DNA of 64,000 nucleotides from Eupeodes corollae (GCF_945859685.1 NC_079147.1:15789289-15853288), one strand, 5' to 3'; positions 37,536-50,290 are shown, counted from the stretch's first letter. The notes: generated by a model not told the origin, from the letters alone. Numbers and translations are program-made.

Positions 37536-38044
37536 GTGAGTATTGAAGATGAAAAATAAAATCCATTAACAAAAACAAAAGTTTATATTTCGTTTTTAAA
37601 AATACAAATTTAATTTTACACATCCTCAACCATTGATAGGCTAAAGAAGATCTTTTTGTAGATACTTACTTTTAAAATTGCATACTTTTAATTTGTAAAG
37701 GATTTTCCAAAAAGAAGTTTCATTTTTAATAGCCCATAAAATTTAGAAAGATGTCACTTGTTGCTCTCATCTTTCAATATTTTAATTATAACAATAAAGC
37801 CATTGCTTTGTGTTTTAACAAATCATTGAATTTATTTAAATTTACTTACATACTTATTCTTGCCCTACAAGCCATTGCAACTTCAGAAGACATTGAATTG
37901 AAACCTTCTATTCGAAAACAAAGTTCTATGTAGTAAATCACGATATGTACTACATAGTATAAGAGTGTCCAAAATCAAATACCGTTATAAGTCAACTATT
38001 GGCAAACGTGAACAAAGAAAGCAACATAACAAACAGATTCTTAC

Positions 38045-38190
38045 TAACTTACTTACTTAGATCCTCGGACCTATTAAGTCCGTGAGTGTTCTCTAACAGG
38101 CCTTAAATACTTTCAATCACAGCCGTTGTGTGCGGTTCCCGGCAATGTATTTGAGCTTCCTTTAGCTCTTCCCGTGCTCTGGTCAATTTA
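38045..38190 (-). mobile_element. possible LINE 3' end with (TAAG)n tail
   Basis: CTTACTAACTTACTTACTTA on the plus strand equals a minus-strand TAAG tail like that of LINE-A. The adjacent, more GC-rich 130 bp carries no identified domain. It abuts the 5' edge of the LINE-C copy. The family assignment is open. Confidence 0.4.
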
Positions 38191-40395
38191 CCTCAGCGAT
38201 GGAGAGATGTAAAGGTAGTTTCCATTCCCAAGGCGGGCAAATGTTCGCATGTCAACCCTAAAGACCTAAGACGTATTAGCCTATCATCATTCATTCTCAA
38301 AACTCTGGAAAGATTGATCGATATCCATATACGTAATAGCATTGATAAGAGACTATCAATGTCTCAGCATGCTTACTGCAAAGCGAAAGTGGTAGAAACA
38401 GCATTGCACACTCTGGTAAGAACTGTCGAATACTTTCTAGAGCAAAAGGAATATACTATGGTGGCCTTCCTGGATATTGAGGGCGCTTTCAACAACGTTG
38501 ACCCATCCGCTATCACTTCTGCTATGACGTCGAATACTCAATCTGTAAGTTGATTAATCTAATGCTTAAAAGCAGGATCATCAACTCTAAGTTGGGGGAT
38601 TTTTGCACAAAAAGTCTGTCAGTAGAGGCACTCCGCAAGGTGGTGTTCTCTTCTGTCCCCTCTCCTGTGGAACATAGTAGTTAACGAACTACTTATATCC
38701 CTTGAGAGGGAAGGCTACAGAGTGGTTGCATATGCCGATGATGTTGCTATCGCTGTCACAGGGGAACATCCTAATACAGTGAGAGACCTTCTCCAAAATG
38801 CACTCAATATGATCACTAGATATGCTGATCACTGCGGACTTAGTATTAATCCTCAAAAAACAGACCTCGTCCTTTTCACACGGAAATACAAGATCCCAGT
38901 AATTGTACCTCCTTCAATAAAAGGTGTACCAGTAATTTTTACCAATGAAGCCAAATATCTTGGTCTGATATTGGACAACAAATTAAATTGGAAACCTAAT
39001 ATTCAGGAAAGAGTTACAAAAGCTACAGCAGCTGTTTTCCTTTGCAAGAAAGCCATAGGAAGCAAATAAGGTTTTCAACCTAGCATAACCTACTGGCTAT
39101 ACACATCGGTCATCCGACCAATACTTATGTACGGGGTTGCAGTATGGTGGACTGCACTATAGAAATTCACATACTATGACAAACTCAGCAGAGTCCAACG
39201 CACTGCATGTCTCTGCATAAGCGGGGCATTGAGAACCACACCCTCAGCAGCGTTAGACACTCTCCTCGATCTGACACCCCTCGACATCTTCAGTAAACAA
39301 GTGGCAGCGAGTACAGCGATAAGACTCGACGCCTCATCTCAATGGACCGACAACAATGTGGGGCACTCCATCATTTTGAACCTCTTTGGTTCTATAATAA
39401 AGTACATAGACTACAAAATTCCGAAACCCCTGTTTGGAAAAAAACTTCCAGGTATCCATTCCATCCAGAGAAGAATGGGAAGACAAAAAAATCCTGGATG
39501 ACAAAAGCATTCATTTTTATACAGATGGATCCAAGACAAATGAGGGAGTTGGTAGTGGTGTGTACTCAGAAAAGCTGAATCTAAGCATCTCATTCAGCCT
39601 CCCTGATCATTGTAGCGTATCCCAAGCCGAAATTTTAGCGATCAAAGAGGTTCTCTCCTGGCTTAGAAAAAACGTGGTATCAACTTCTGATATCCTCATC
39701 TCCTCTGACAGTCAGGCTGCTATTAAATATCTTGACGGTGTCTCAACTGAATCTCGAACGGCCCTCGATTGTCGATCGTCTCTTATGGAGATGGTGCCGG
39801 GCCACAGAGACATTACGGGAAATTGTAGAACCGATGAACTCGCTAAAAATGGAACCGTCATGCCTATTTCACCTGAAAGGAAGGAGATAGGTATACCAAT
39901 AGCTACCTGTAAACTTATGCTAAAAGAAACAGCTTTTGCGATAGCAAATTCTAGGTGGCACAATTTACCAACATGCGCAGCCACAAAACTCATATGGCCT
40001 TCACTGGACCTAAAGCGCTCTAAAAACTTGATATGTCAAAGCAGACTGTCATATAGGCAGACACGCAATACGACTTGGTGTAGCCTCAAATGACTTCTGC
40101 AGGAGCTGTATGGACAAAGAAGAAGAGGAAACAATCTCTCACCTTCTCTGCACTTGCCCTGCTCTTTCACTAAGACGCAAACTTCATCTGGGAGACTACT
40201 CTTTTGATAATCCCAGTGAACTAGTTAAAAAGGATATCAAATATTTTCTTCGCTTTATAAAAAGCTCAAAATGGTTCGACTAGTACGAAGTAATTCTCTA
40301 GATTCATGTGGTATCACAATGGTCCTTTTCTTTTGGCCTAAGTGTGTGGATTCTAATTCCTCAGCCACGTTAACATAACCTAACCTAGGTCTTCC
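38191..40395 (+). mobile_element. LINE-C copy 1: RT plus RNase H, 5'-truncated
   Basis: The RT blocks are VVSIPKAGK, RRISLSSFILKTLERLI, LSMSQHAYCK, VAFLDIEGAFNNVD, a frameshifted GTPQGGV (about 38625) and VVAYADDVAIAV (38722). RNase H follows from about 39500: HFYTDGSKTNEG, SQAEILAIKEVL, ISSDSQAAIKYL and PGHRDITGNCRTDELAKNG. These hold the D-E-D-D catalytic residues. Roughly 20-30 residues appear deleted just before the PGH block. The RT and RNase H lie in different frames with several breaks. The 3' end has ATGTGGTATCACAATGGTCC and CTAACCTAGG. RNase H points to the I/LOA/R1-type lineages. The endonuclease is absent. Confidence 0.88.
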
Positions 40396-41092
40396 CCAAT
40401 CTCACGTGCTTCCCGGTTTATCGACTCTTTTCTTTTCTTCAATGAGTGAATTCCACTGCATTGCCAATCCTGCAAATGCAGTCATTACCTTTTCGAAGAG
40501 TGTGTCCAATCCACTTCATATAATAGTTTTAAAGGGCTCCTGACCCATCATTCTATATCTTTCTTCGTTGGATATATGATTGGGTCAGAAAATTCGTAGG
40601 ATGTTTAGTAGAAACCTATTATTATTATTTTCCAGGCGTATTACTGATTCGAAGTTTGAGCAAAACAGTCTAAGCTTTGTCTTCGAGCTGAGAGAGTTGT
40701 TTCTCCAAACATTGGACAGCATCCCGAACACAGCCTAAGATTTCCCATAATGGCTAGCGATATCTTGTTGAGTTCCACCTTCGATAGAGACCTGACTCTA
40801 CTTTGAACTCCTCCAACAATCTAGCTCTGTTTAAGACGTGACATTAAGACCCATCATAATCCAAAATTTACTCTTGAAGATCTGTCAATTCGTCGGAGAC
40901 AAACTCCATGTCGACGCAGTCAAAAGCCATCTCAAAATCGATGAACAGCTGGTAAAGTGGTGATCGATATTCCACGCACTGTTTGATGACGTTCCGCGAG
41001 TGTTGCTTCGACGAATAAGATGACAGTTTCAAATAAATAAATCTTGAGCATTGACAACATAAACTGTCATAAATAGGGATCATTTCCAAAGT
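40396..41092 (-). mobile_element. LINE-E fragment, RT domain
   Basis: Minus-strand 41089-40868 reads SRNVIKQCVEYRSPLYQLFI then DFEMAFDCVDMEFVSDEL, the RT block that includes the first catalytic Asp. Continuing towards 40400 the sequence is compatible with decayed RT, but no further motif is clear. It starts exactly where LINE-C copy 1 ends. Confidence 0.6.
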
Positions 41093-42837
41093 CTAGTAGT
41101 AGGTATAACTGTTTTTTCAAAACATTGAAAAACGATAGAAAATTTGTGGCTTTTCCTTTAATTCTGTAATTCAGAAAGAAATAAAACAAAATCCTTATTA
41201 ATAATAAATAGTTATGATCATATTAAAAAGTAGGTAGGCAAAATGTCAAGTTAAATTCAAACGTCATCATTTGCCTACTCTATACGCATAGCATCTGGCA
41301 ATTAAGTAATAAGATGCATTAACAGATTACACCCACTATCAGTATCCTTGCTTTCGTTTCCTTTTATCCTTTATAAATATACCACCATGTCTGTCTCTCA
41401 AAAACTAAAAAGTCCCATCTCTAAGAGAAAATTATTCAAAAATTCTATGTCATCCATCAAAAATGTCGCTTTAAAACACTTAAGATTGAAAGTGTTTTGA
41501 GACTCTATACAGATTTTATTTCATTTAACCTCAACTTCCTAATTTTCACATCATAGGTATATAGAATAGGTAACCTATTCACGATAAAAGTGACTTTTAG
41601 AATTCAAGCTAGCAACAGGTACAATCATATTTAACTATCTCGTGTCAAAACATATATATAAAACCGTTAGTTTATACCTAAATATTGTGTATTTCAGGAA
41701 ACCTTAACTGACTTTTAAAGATAACAAGGTAACTCTCTGTCTGTCTGTTCCTATATAAATATAGATATCTGTATGAACGTTTATCCTTTGAAGGCTCTAT
41801 AGAACTTGAACCACTCAGTCTCATTCATAATACTGTTAGTATTTCTGTCACCTCCTCCTACGCTATACGTAACACCATAAGAATTTCGATTCAGTTAAAT
41901 TTATGCTTTTGATTGTTGCACGTTTTCTTCAAAACAAAACCATTTGACGGTCTCTGTGATATGATAGAGGCAAGGTACATTCTTGTAGAGATTTTATGTG
42001 TGGCACATAACTTATGGAAGGATATGGCATCTTCATCTTTCTATTCTCAAAAAAAAACACTTATTTCATTCGATTGGAGAGCTTTAGAAACGTCCAATTT
42101 AAGTTGTTTTCTTTATTTTTCAAGCCTTGAGGGCAACCAATATATTTTTTTTAACTTTAAATGTTTTATATAGCTTTGTAGCATTTGCATTTCTATATTA
42201 ACATCACATGAATCATTCAGAGTGTATAATTTCATTTTGTTTAAGAATTAAGGAGATTTTGAGAACTTTTACTTTAACAGAACATTATTATAGCATCTCA
42301 AATATTCTTTACCGAAAGCTAGATTTACCACGATAAACCTACCTTTTTTCATCTTGCCAATGACTACTCTTTAACAAATTTACATATATTTAAAAAACAA
42401 AAAAAGACTTTCTCGGGATGAATTTTTTAAATTCCATTCAACAATAACAAAGATTGTTTCACCTCTCATGGTGATGATGATGAGGATGATAAAAACGATA
42501 TCGGGAACAGGAATTGGAAAGCAAAATACCAAAATATTGTTCGCTTTTGACGACGAATGAGGACGATTAAATTTGTGTAAAAATAATATGAAGTATTATT
42601 TTAAGGATTTCTGGACTACTAGATTTATGATGATTTAATTTCATACTTTTGACTATTTTATAGTCAAGGCATTACAACTGTCCTTTTGATGATGATTTTT
42701 TTCTACATGGATTTGACATTGGGCAAGTTTACATAATATAAAGAACTCAACTTCAAAAACCTTCTTTCGAGACTTTATGTAAAATTATGCAAGAAACTAA
42801 TTAATAAGAGAGCTATTACCTTCAGCCTTCTGTTAGG

Positions 42838-45480
42838 TTTGGTTAGGTTAGGTTCAAGTGGCTGTCCGTGATGGAATAGGACACACTTAGGCCTGTAAAA
42901 TGGCCCATTGTCATACCACATGAATGTTGAGGCTTTCTTCTAAGCCAGTTGTAACCAGTTTGAATCCCTTACAAAACGTAAGAGACTAATTATAAAAAGT
43001 CATTTGTTATGACATCGATTACCGAGCTTATATGCGATCTGCTTATAGATAACAAGCACCTCAAGCGCGTTAAATCTACTGCAGACAAGATGTTTTTCAT
43101 GACCTGACACGTTGTGATGTTATTATACCTTATTTTTGCCTTCTTTATAGCGTCTTGAATAAGCAATAATTTACATGCAGCGATTGATATTCCGGCACTA
43201 GCCAAACGTGGAAGAATGGGTTATACTGTCCATCTGCCTTACAATTTCCTAGAATGTCTTTACGGCCCGCCACCCAGCAAACTTGAATGTTCAGGTGCCA
43301 CCTCCATTAGAGATGATCGACGTTTATGCACTCTTGTAGAGTTTCTAGAGACAGAGTGCAGAGATTTGATAGCGGACTGACTATCTGAGAAAAAATAATA
43401 TCAGATGATGATATCACGTTTTTTTAAAGCCGACTTCTTTCAGAATGAAAGATTTAATTTCAGTCATTCAGAGTACAAACCTCCACCAACCCATCTGTAT
43501 AAAAGTGTACTAACTCGTTTTCCAGGAACGCCCTATCCTCCCAGAAAGATCTGGAAGGTATAGAAATTTGGAAGTTTCCGTCGAATTGCAGTTGAGTGAT
43601 GGTCTGTGTGCTTTGGAACCGATCCTAATTACGGAGTGGCCAATGTTGTTATCAACCCACTGCGATAAAATTTCAGGCGAATAGCAGAGCTTGCAGCTTT
43701 TTGTTTGCTAAGTATATCAAGTAGTGTTAGGTAGAGTAGAATATCTAGTACCGCAGATGGTTTCGTGATAAGGGCCTATACACCTCCTTGAGGTGTCCCT
43801 CCACTAACGAATCTTCTAGCAGTTACCCAGTTTTGTGTTAATTATTGTGCTTATCAGCATTTAATTAATTAACTCCCGTTTAGATATCGCACCTCCGGTG
43901 CAATATCGACGCAATTGCAATTTTTTCTGAAATTGAGTTAAGAACGCCATAATGTCAATTATCCGTGGTAAAATTGACGTGCTTGTATCTTTGCTAGTGC
44001 CCAAAAGAGGCCACTTTTTTGTTTGACACAAAAGTTTAAACTATAAAATTTTTCGGAGCAACAAAGTCGTAATGTACCTTGCGCTCCACAATAGTTCAAA
44101 CCCTTCACAAGCTCAAAAAAGAAACAGGTGAAAGATATAAAAGGTAAGAATATGAACTCTAACTCACTGAATAGTCAGTTTTTTTTTAGGACTCTTGAAG
44201 TCGATTCTGTAGGCCTATTTTAGGGCGATATAGTATTTTCAATAAGCAAGCAAACTTTAACCGTGATTCCTGAACATTTAAGAAAATTGCATTTACGTCA
44301 TTATTGCACCGGAGGTGCGATATGTAAGTGGAGATGTAATTGCAGATGTGTCCACGTTGTTGAAAGCACCTTTTATGTCAAGGAAAGCAAACATAGTAAA
44401 CTCTCTATGATTCAATTGTCTCCATGTCGAGAACAAATTTTACTTGTGAAGAACTGAGAAAAAGATTAATACACTTTTTCGTCACAATACATGTACGATA
44501 GTTACCTTCTGTGGGCCCTTTACTAACAAATATTGTCTGGTCTTTGGATTTAAGACCACATATCTTGCCGTTATTAATCCAGGGCTCTTGTACTAGTGGG
44601 CAATGTCAAAATCAACCTTTGACAGAAATAAATTAAGGTGGCAGAGGCCTGCTTTCTGTGCTGTAGATTTAATTGCATGTAACACTTAATCATTTTTCTT
44701 GTTATGTAAGTTGACAGCCGTTAAGGGCTTCACCTTTACCTGATTAATGCCAATACGCATTGTGTACCGTCTCGTAATTCAACAATACTATGGCTTCTTG
44801 CCCTCTTTCTATGAGCTCTTCCATTTACGTAACTTTCTAGTCCGACTTCGGAAAGTCACGGTTAGGTCTTTTTTTAAAAAACTATACAATCTTTTTTTAT
44901 CATACGGGGCCCGTGATATTTATTTGGACTCTGGGTCTGGTTGTGAGGTCAGTTTAGGGTATCCTCATCACCACAGGTGATAATTTAAAACCCTTTTACA
45001 GTAGAGAGTCCGAATCTCGGCAGAGTGCTGGTAGAGGAAAGTACGAGTACCTCATCGCGTGGACCACTGCTCATTACTCAGCCTCCTATCAGGGCTCCCC
45101 TCTCTTTTATCAGCTTAGCTAACGTGCCCGAATTGTTGTGAGGGGGAGGCGAGTCGTTATGTCCTAGACCCGCAGCACTTGTGGATTACCAGTTTTTGGG
45201 GTTTTGGAAGATGACTTTTTCTTACTATCCTCAGTTTTGGGCTTAATGCTGCTAAGCAGAATTTCGGCCGCAATCAGCCATTACTGGATCCGTGGATGAA
45301 GTTTTTTTGGGTCAGTTTTGCCATGTCTTGGCACGGCCTTTCTAGCATTCTCGATTCGTTTGAAGTCAGGATTCGAATTACCTCGCTAATTCTTCTTGCT
45401 TAGATGAAAAACTGTATCTTTAATCGGGTGAAGCAGGATTTGAGTTTCGGATATGGTAGGCAGCAGGGTGGCTGAGCGGC
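42838..45480 (-). mobile_element. LINE-C copy 2, minus strand, interrupted by a MITE
   Basis: Reading down the minus strand, 44425-44345 gives REFTMFAFLDIKGAFNNVDT. The MITE interrupts at 44324-43883. Then comes ARRFVSGGTPQGG (about 43820-43780). A C-terminal RNase H-region block at 43205-42990 (GISIAACKLLLI, CQVMKNILSAVDL) matches 39890-40020 of copy 1. The 3' end at 42935-42838 matches copy 1 and finishes with CCTAACCTAACCAAACCT. The Lys/Ser-rich minus-strand region at about 44990-45480 may be ORF1, but this is weak. Confidence 0.75.
43883..44324. mobile_element. MITE with ~40-bp terminal inverted repeats inside LINE-C
   Basis: The left end (ATATCGCACCTCCGGTGCAA from 43884) and the right end (TTGCACCGGAGGTGCGATAT to 44323) are inverted. 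The match extends inward to about 40 bp (GACG-AA-TGCAATTTT). TA dinucleotides flank both sides, one base outside. Each end also contains the small palindrome CACC-TCC-GGTG. The 440-bp interior has no coding capacity. It splits the LINE-C RT between the FNNVDT and GGTPQGG blocks. Confidence 0.75.
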
Positions 45481-45734
45481 TTTTCCTCACCAGCCACTTT
45501 TGGAACACACTAAAAAATTAAAGTTTGTTTAGCACTTGCAAACGTAAGTACGCAAAAGCTCTAACTAAGTCTTCTTTCGATATAAAACTCGATTCCAAAT
45601 CCCATATTTTGGGGAAATTTACCCAATGATCCACTTAAATCATTTTTGGAAAAATTCAAAACCAATTTTTTAAACTAAAGTCGATAGTTGTCTAACTTTA
45701 ATCTCTTTCAATTGCAATTCTTCTGTGAATCAAT

Positions 45735-45904
45735 ATAACCGTTATACTTGTACTTCCAGAAATGTCTATCAGTTTAACTTATTGAGCTCATTTTCAGACA
45801 TACACTTAAGGGCTGAGATTCTTTCTTAATCCAAACTACAGGAATGTGAAATGCTTTACCCAGCCAAACTTAAGCATCAGAATTTAATTTCAAATCTTAT
45901 TCCA
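45735..45904 (+). mobile_element. LINE-B copy 6, short 3' fragment
   Basis: The phrases ATACTTGTACTTCCAGAAAT, TCAGTTTAACTTATTGAGCTC, GAGATTCTTTCTTAATCC and GGAATGTGAAATGCTTT line up with 6672-6790 and 15520-15640. Coding capacity is lost. Confidence 0.6.
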
Positions 45905-47034
45905 TTTTTCTATTTGTTTGCCCTGTGCTTTGGGGAATAAATAATAAATATTCAAAAACCAAAATACCACCAACCAAAACATTATTATTTGGTTGAAACA
46001 TCTAATTTGAAAAAGCTTTTTCAGCACTATCCTTATCTGGTTGTAAGCTTTCCCTTTTCGTGATTTCTGAATTGAAGACCATAGATAGTTCTTCACGACC
46101 AACAAATAAAATATTTAAAACAACTATAGAGAGCTCCTGAACTATAAGTCCATACAAAAAATAGGTCTAGGTATGCGTTTATGTAGTTCGCCCACAATGG
46201 TTTTGCCTTGCGGCTAATGGACAGCAACAACTCGTTTTATTAACCCCAGTTTTTAAATATTCTTTGGTTCTTTGAGGACGGCCGGATGGTGAACATGATG
46301 ATAAATATTTTGATTTCATTACAAAAGCACAGGTGATAAATTACCATGATTTACACGACATACGGCATATTCAAACCAATTATTGGAATATTCTTCTTTT
46401 CGTTCTTTTGTAAAAATAGTGAAATGTTTATTTAAATTATTATTCCCATATGGATTTCTACCAAATTGTCGTATAGAAAAGGTGAGGTAATTTTTTCAAC
46501 AAAAAAGAGAACGATTCTCGTATAAAACCTACACAATTCATAAACCATTATGCAATTCAAATACGAATCGTTAAGTTTCGTAGAAATTTTGCAATTCAAG
46601 TCGCTAGGAAATAATTGAATTTGACAGCTCAAATAAAAAAAAACTTTAATTAAGGAAGATAGAGAACCGAATTGTTAGGGATTTTGAATCAATTAAATTA
46701 TTAATTTTATTTTCATTTGAAGTTTCTTAATTTAAGACGTATTCAATTTGAACCATAGAAAGAAACGGAATCGAACAAACCGTTAAAGTTTTTCAGGCTT
46801 AATATGAAAATGAGCGTTCAAATCAAAATGGGGTATCTTGCACTTCGTGATTTTCCGGTCAATTTACATTACATTACATTTCACACTACTCAGCACATAA
46901 ATGTTCAGAGTAGAGAAAACAGTACCTTTAGTGAATAGACTATGTAAGGTGATAACAACACAAGACATTAATACAAGACAGAAGGACAGAAAAGCAAGAA
47001 CAGCAAACAGAAAGAACACATGAATACAGCACTC

Positions 47035-47275
47035 GGTATACTTACCACGCTCCGGTCAAATTAATGGTCTAAATGTGCGCAAGTTATGTCGATGTCAGCA
47101 TACCCAGGGAAACATATAGCGGATGTTCCCACAGGTGTTGCAAATACGATGACACCAAATAATAATAAAATGCATTTGCCCATCGTCTGTACCCGTTAGA
47201 GTTCCAAGAAATGATGAAATTGCTGATATTGGCAAATGCATACGATCGACATAAGCTTCTTGCCAAAATTATTAT
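47035..47275 (-). other. unassigned conserved-looking minus-strand segment
   Basis: One minus-strand frame reads WQEAYVDRMHLPISAISSFL and, further on, WCHRICNTCGNIRYMFPW, with several Cys and His residues. It looks like protein debris rather than random sequence, but I cannot name the family. No splice sites or start support a host gene. Confidence 0.2.
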
Positions 47276-47587
47276 TTAGAATAAGTCAGTTGAATCTGGT
47301 ACACCAATAAAACAAGTTGCTTTACCTTTTTTAAAAAGTGTTTTCATTAATAAAAGAACATAAGTCGAGCGATCAGAAAATTGACAATTGACTCAAGAAC
47401 ATAAGCCTTTTGATCAATTCAAGCGTCGTCAATGGTCAGAATGGTGGTAAGAAATGTCAACAGCAGATCATTATTTTCGAAAAAATCAGTCTTCAGTGAT
47501 GAGGCTTTTGACATCGTTGTGCTTCTTTCTTTGGGATTATTCGAAAGAAAAGGTGTACGTCGATAAACGAGTACAATCTGGCAATTA

Positions 47588-47785
47588 AATTGCACTCTGT
47601 ATAACAAAATGTATTTTAAGTCAATATCTCTACTAGGTCTTGAGATATGGGCGTCGGAAAAGCTTCTCAAAGGTATGGATATACGCACGTACGGACGACG
47701 CAATCATATACATCACTCTAAAAATCTTGTATTTAGATACTACGAACCTTGAAACGTCGAGAAATTTCAACATTTTCACTCAAAT
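47588..47785 (+). repeat. 3' fragment of the HINE-like tandem-repeat family
   Basis: It matches the 3' unique block of copies A and B: ATAACAAAATGTATTTTAAG, GTCTTGAGATATGGGCGTCG, CTAAAAATCTTGTATTT and CCTTGAAACGTCGAGAAATT. The tandem part and both ends are missing. Confidence 0.7.
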
Positions 47786-47879
47786 TAATAAGTTATTTTA
47801 TTAGCGTGAATTTGTATATGTGTTTAATAACTCATTTAAAAGCAAATCATTAATGCGTTTGAACATCGTCTCACTATCT

Positions 47880-48115
47880 GGGTGATAGTGAACATTTTGT
47901 AAAATATCTGCAACCTTTTTTATTAAAAGATCAAACTCTCTACTTTCCAATGGTTACAAATCAAACAATTTCAAAATTAACTCTGGAGTTCCACAAGGTA
48001 GTCATTTAGGGACTATTTTCTTTATTTATGTTATAAAAGATTTACGTCGATGATGTTACCATTTTCAAAACTGTTTCAAGTTCTGGTGATTGTGAAGAAT
48101 TGCAAAGTGATCCAT
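47880..48115 (+). mobile_element. LINE-D RT fragment
   Basis: The frame around 47945-48110 reads NNFKINSGVPQGSHLGTIFF and then DDVTIFKTVSSSGDCEELQ. This is the RT GVPQGS block and a damaged FADD box in another frame. It is short, with no ends recognised. Confidence 0.65.
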
Positions 48116-48119
48116 TTTG

Positions 48120-48541
48120 TTTTGGTGACATCTGTCAAATCTTTTGTTTAGCGCCCATTTTATGGTAGACGTGGTGGCAATTCACAATTGATTCTTCAAT
48201 GTTTGGTGGCCAGATTTGAGACGACCGGCTCAGTAAACAATCAGCCAACATCCGTACGTTAAAGGAACGCAAGATCGGCCGAGAACATCATCGCGGTCCG
48301 TGAAAATGTATACTACAGAACCCGAGGCAGTCTATTTCACCCCGTGCTCAAGAACTCGGCCAACTTTACGAATTTTGCGTCGGGACTTTGTGCCCTGACT
48401 GGGCTTCAAATCGTTTGGAAGAGGATCCCAATTTCGGCCGAAAAAATACTCATTTTTGTTTGATGAATGGCTGTGTAAACAAGCAAAATTGCCGTATATG
48501 GGACGACACCAACCCACGCACAATTGTCAGGTTAGGCAATA
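48120..48541 (+). mobile_element. Tc1/mariner-type transposase fragment, N-terminal to core
   Basis: Plus-strand frames read RPFYGRRGGNSQLILQC, ARFETTGSVNNQPTSVR and ARSAENIIAVRENV (48160-48310), which is the N-terminal DNA-binding region. LMNGCVNKQNCRIWDDTNPR (48459-48518) is the core block just after the second catalytic residue. The part between is deleted. It ends exactly where HINE-like copy B starts. Confidence 0.8.
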
Positions 48542-49930
48542 AATTAAAAAAGAGGCTGGGATGCGACCCACACTGATAACTTCCCATCCCGTCTGTAGAT
48601 TTGTCTTGCTTAAAAGCTTGTCTATATGTACTCGTATCAATTTTTACCAAATTTGCTTACTATTTTTTGTAGATTTTATTTTTTATGAAAAAACGGACTG
48701 TTGGATTTTTATATAAAAATTACGAAAACAATATTTTCTGTGAAGTAAAATAAGTTTGAAGCCAATATTTTTAATTTTTGAAAAGCTATTTGTGTCGAAA
48801 GTAAATTTTTACCAAGTATTGTATTGTTTTTTTAGAGTTTTATTTTTTGTAAAAAAAATTGTAAATTCGATTGTTTTCAAAATTTTATAGAATGTTAAAA
48901 ACAATATTTTTTATAAGATAAAATTAGTTTGAAGCCAATATTTTAAATTTTTGAAAAGATATTTGAGTCGGAAATCAATTTTTACCAACTTTTCTTAATT
49001 TTTTTTTAGGTTTTTAATTTTTTGTACAAAAACTGTCAATTCGATTTTTTTCAAAATTTTACTGAATGTTAACAACAATATTTTTTGAAAGATAAAGGTA
49101 GTTTAAAGACAATATCTACAATTTTTTAAAAGATATTTGAGTCGAAAATCAATTTTTACCAACTTTTATAAATTTTTTTTTAGGTTTTTATTTTTTGTAA
49201 AAAAACTGTCAATTCGATTTTTCTCAACATTTTTCAGAATGTTGAAAACAATATTTCTTATAAGATGAAATAAATTTGAAGCCTAAATTTCTAGTTTTTG
49301 AAAAGATTCAAATATCTTTATTTATCGATATTTAATTTTTACCAACTTTGAGTAATGTTTTTTTTCGATTTTTATTTTTTATAAAAAAAAGTGTCAATTC
49401 GATTTTTTCAAAATTTTATCAGATGTTAAAAACATTATTCTTTGTTGCACAAAACTGTTTTGGAGATGAAATCATATTTTAGTCGTAAAATTTTGGAGGT
49501 GACAATTTTTTTTTTCAGTTTTTTTGATTTATAAAAAAAAACGTAAAATGGATTTTTTTTCAAAAAAATATATTATATAAAATTTAATTCAAGTCTCAAG
49601 CGTTTTTGATTCGTACGATATTTAGGGTTAACCAAAATGTTCACCTTTTTTCAAGCTGCTATTGTAAAAAAACCACCCACGCAATTTTCTTGAGAGCCCT
49701 TTCTGCATCTTTCTGCCTTATTATCTGTATAACAAAATTTATTTGAAATCGATATGTCTTCTGGTTTTTGAGCTATGGACGACGAAAAAAACGTCGCGAA
49801 CGTACAGACATCTTTCTAAAAATCTTTTATTTCGACTCTAGGGACCTTGAAACGTCGAGAAATTTCAAAATTTTCAATTTGACAAATCGGACCCATTACA
49901 ATAACTTTCTTTGGAAAGTTAATAAATAAA
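48542..49930 (+). mobile_element. HINE-like tandem-repeat family, copy B (best preserved)
   Basis: It starts TTAAAAAAGAGGCTGGGATG. Five repeats begin TTTTTACCAA at 48641, 48806, 48979, 49153 and 49336, giving units of 165-183 bp. A unique 3' block follows. A hairpin, AACTTTC-TTTG-GAAAGTT (49903-49920), lies just before the end. GATTTGTC near the 5' end (seen in full at 63322-63332 in copy C) is inverted as GACAAATCGGA at 49881-49891, giving a subterminal inverted repeat. No protein is encoded. The layout resembles Helentron-associated (DINE-1-type) elements, but that class is an inference. Confidence 0.75.
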
Positions 49931-49934
49931 AAGA

Positions 49935-50290
49935 TAACATCGCCGCGGTCCGTAAATGTCTGTGTTAACAAGCAAAATTTCCGGACGATACCAACCCACG
50001 CGAGGTTCACCAAAGATAATACATTCCCAAAAAGTTACCGTTTGGTATGGATTTTGGACCGGCGGTGGCGTCAGCGTTATTGGTCCGTACTTTTCTGAAA
50101 ACGACGTTAGTGAGGCGGTCACCGTCAACAGCGAGCACTACATAACGATGATGACCAATTTCTTATGGCCTAAATTAACCATATGCACCCAGACGACATG
50201 TGGTTTCAGCAGAACGGTGCTACGTCTGACATAGCAAATGCCACGATTGATTTATAATCATCTACCCGCTCTTATGTAAAACCCTATATT
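49935..50290 (+). mobile_element. second transposase fragment, internally deleted, C-terminal part
   Basis: The N-terminal ENIAAVRK-like piece is joined directly to CVNKQN (49938-49990). The sequence then continues KVTVWYGFWTGGGVSVIGPYF, EAVTVNSEHYITMMTNFLWP and a frameshifted MWFQQDGAT-like block to about 50230. It repeats about 50 bp already present before copy B (48460-48520), so it is a separate copy and not the other half of an interrupted gene. Confidence 0.75.

Noticed and set aside
39229..39593. several overlapping frames on both strands within LINE-C
   Set aside because: Apart from the RT/RNase H linker itself, these are shadows of the LINE-C coding sequence in other frames.
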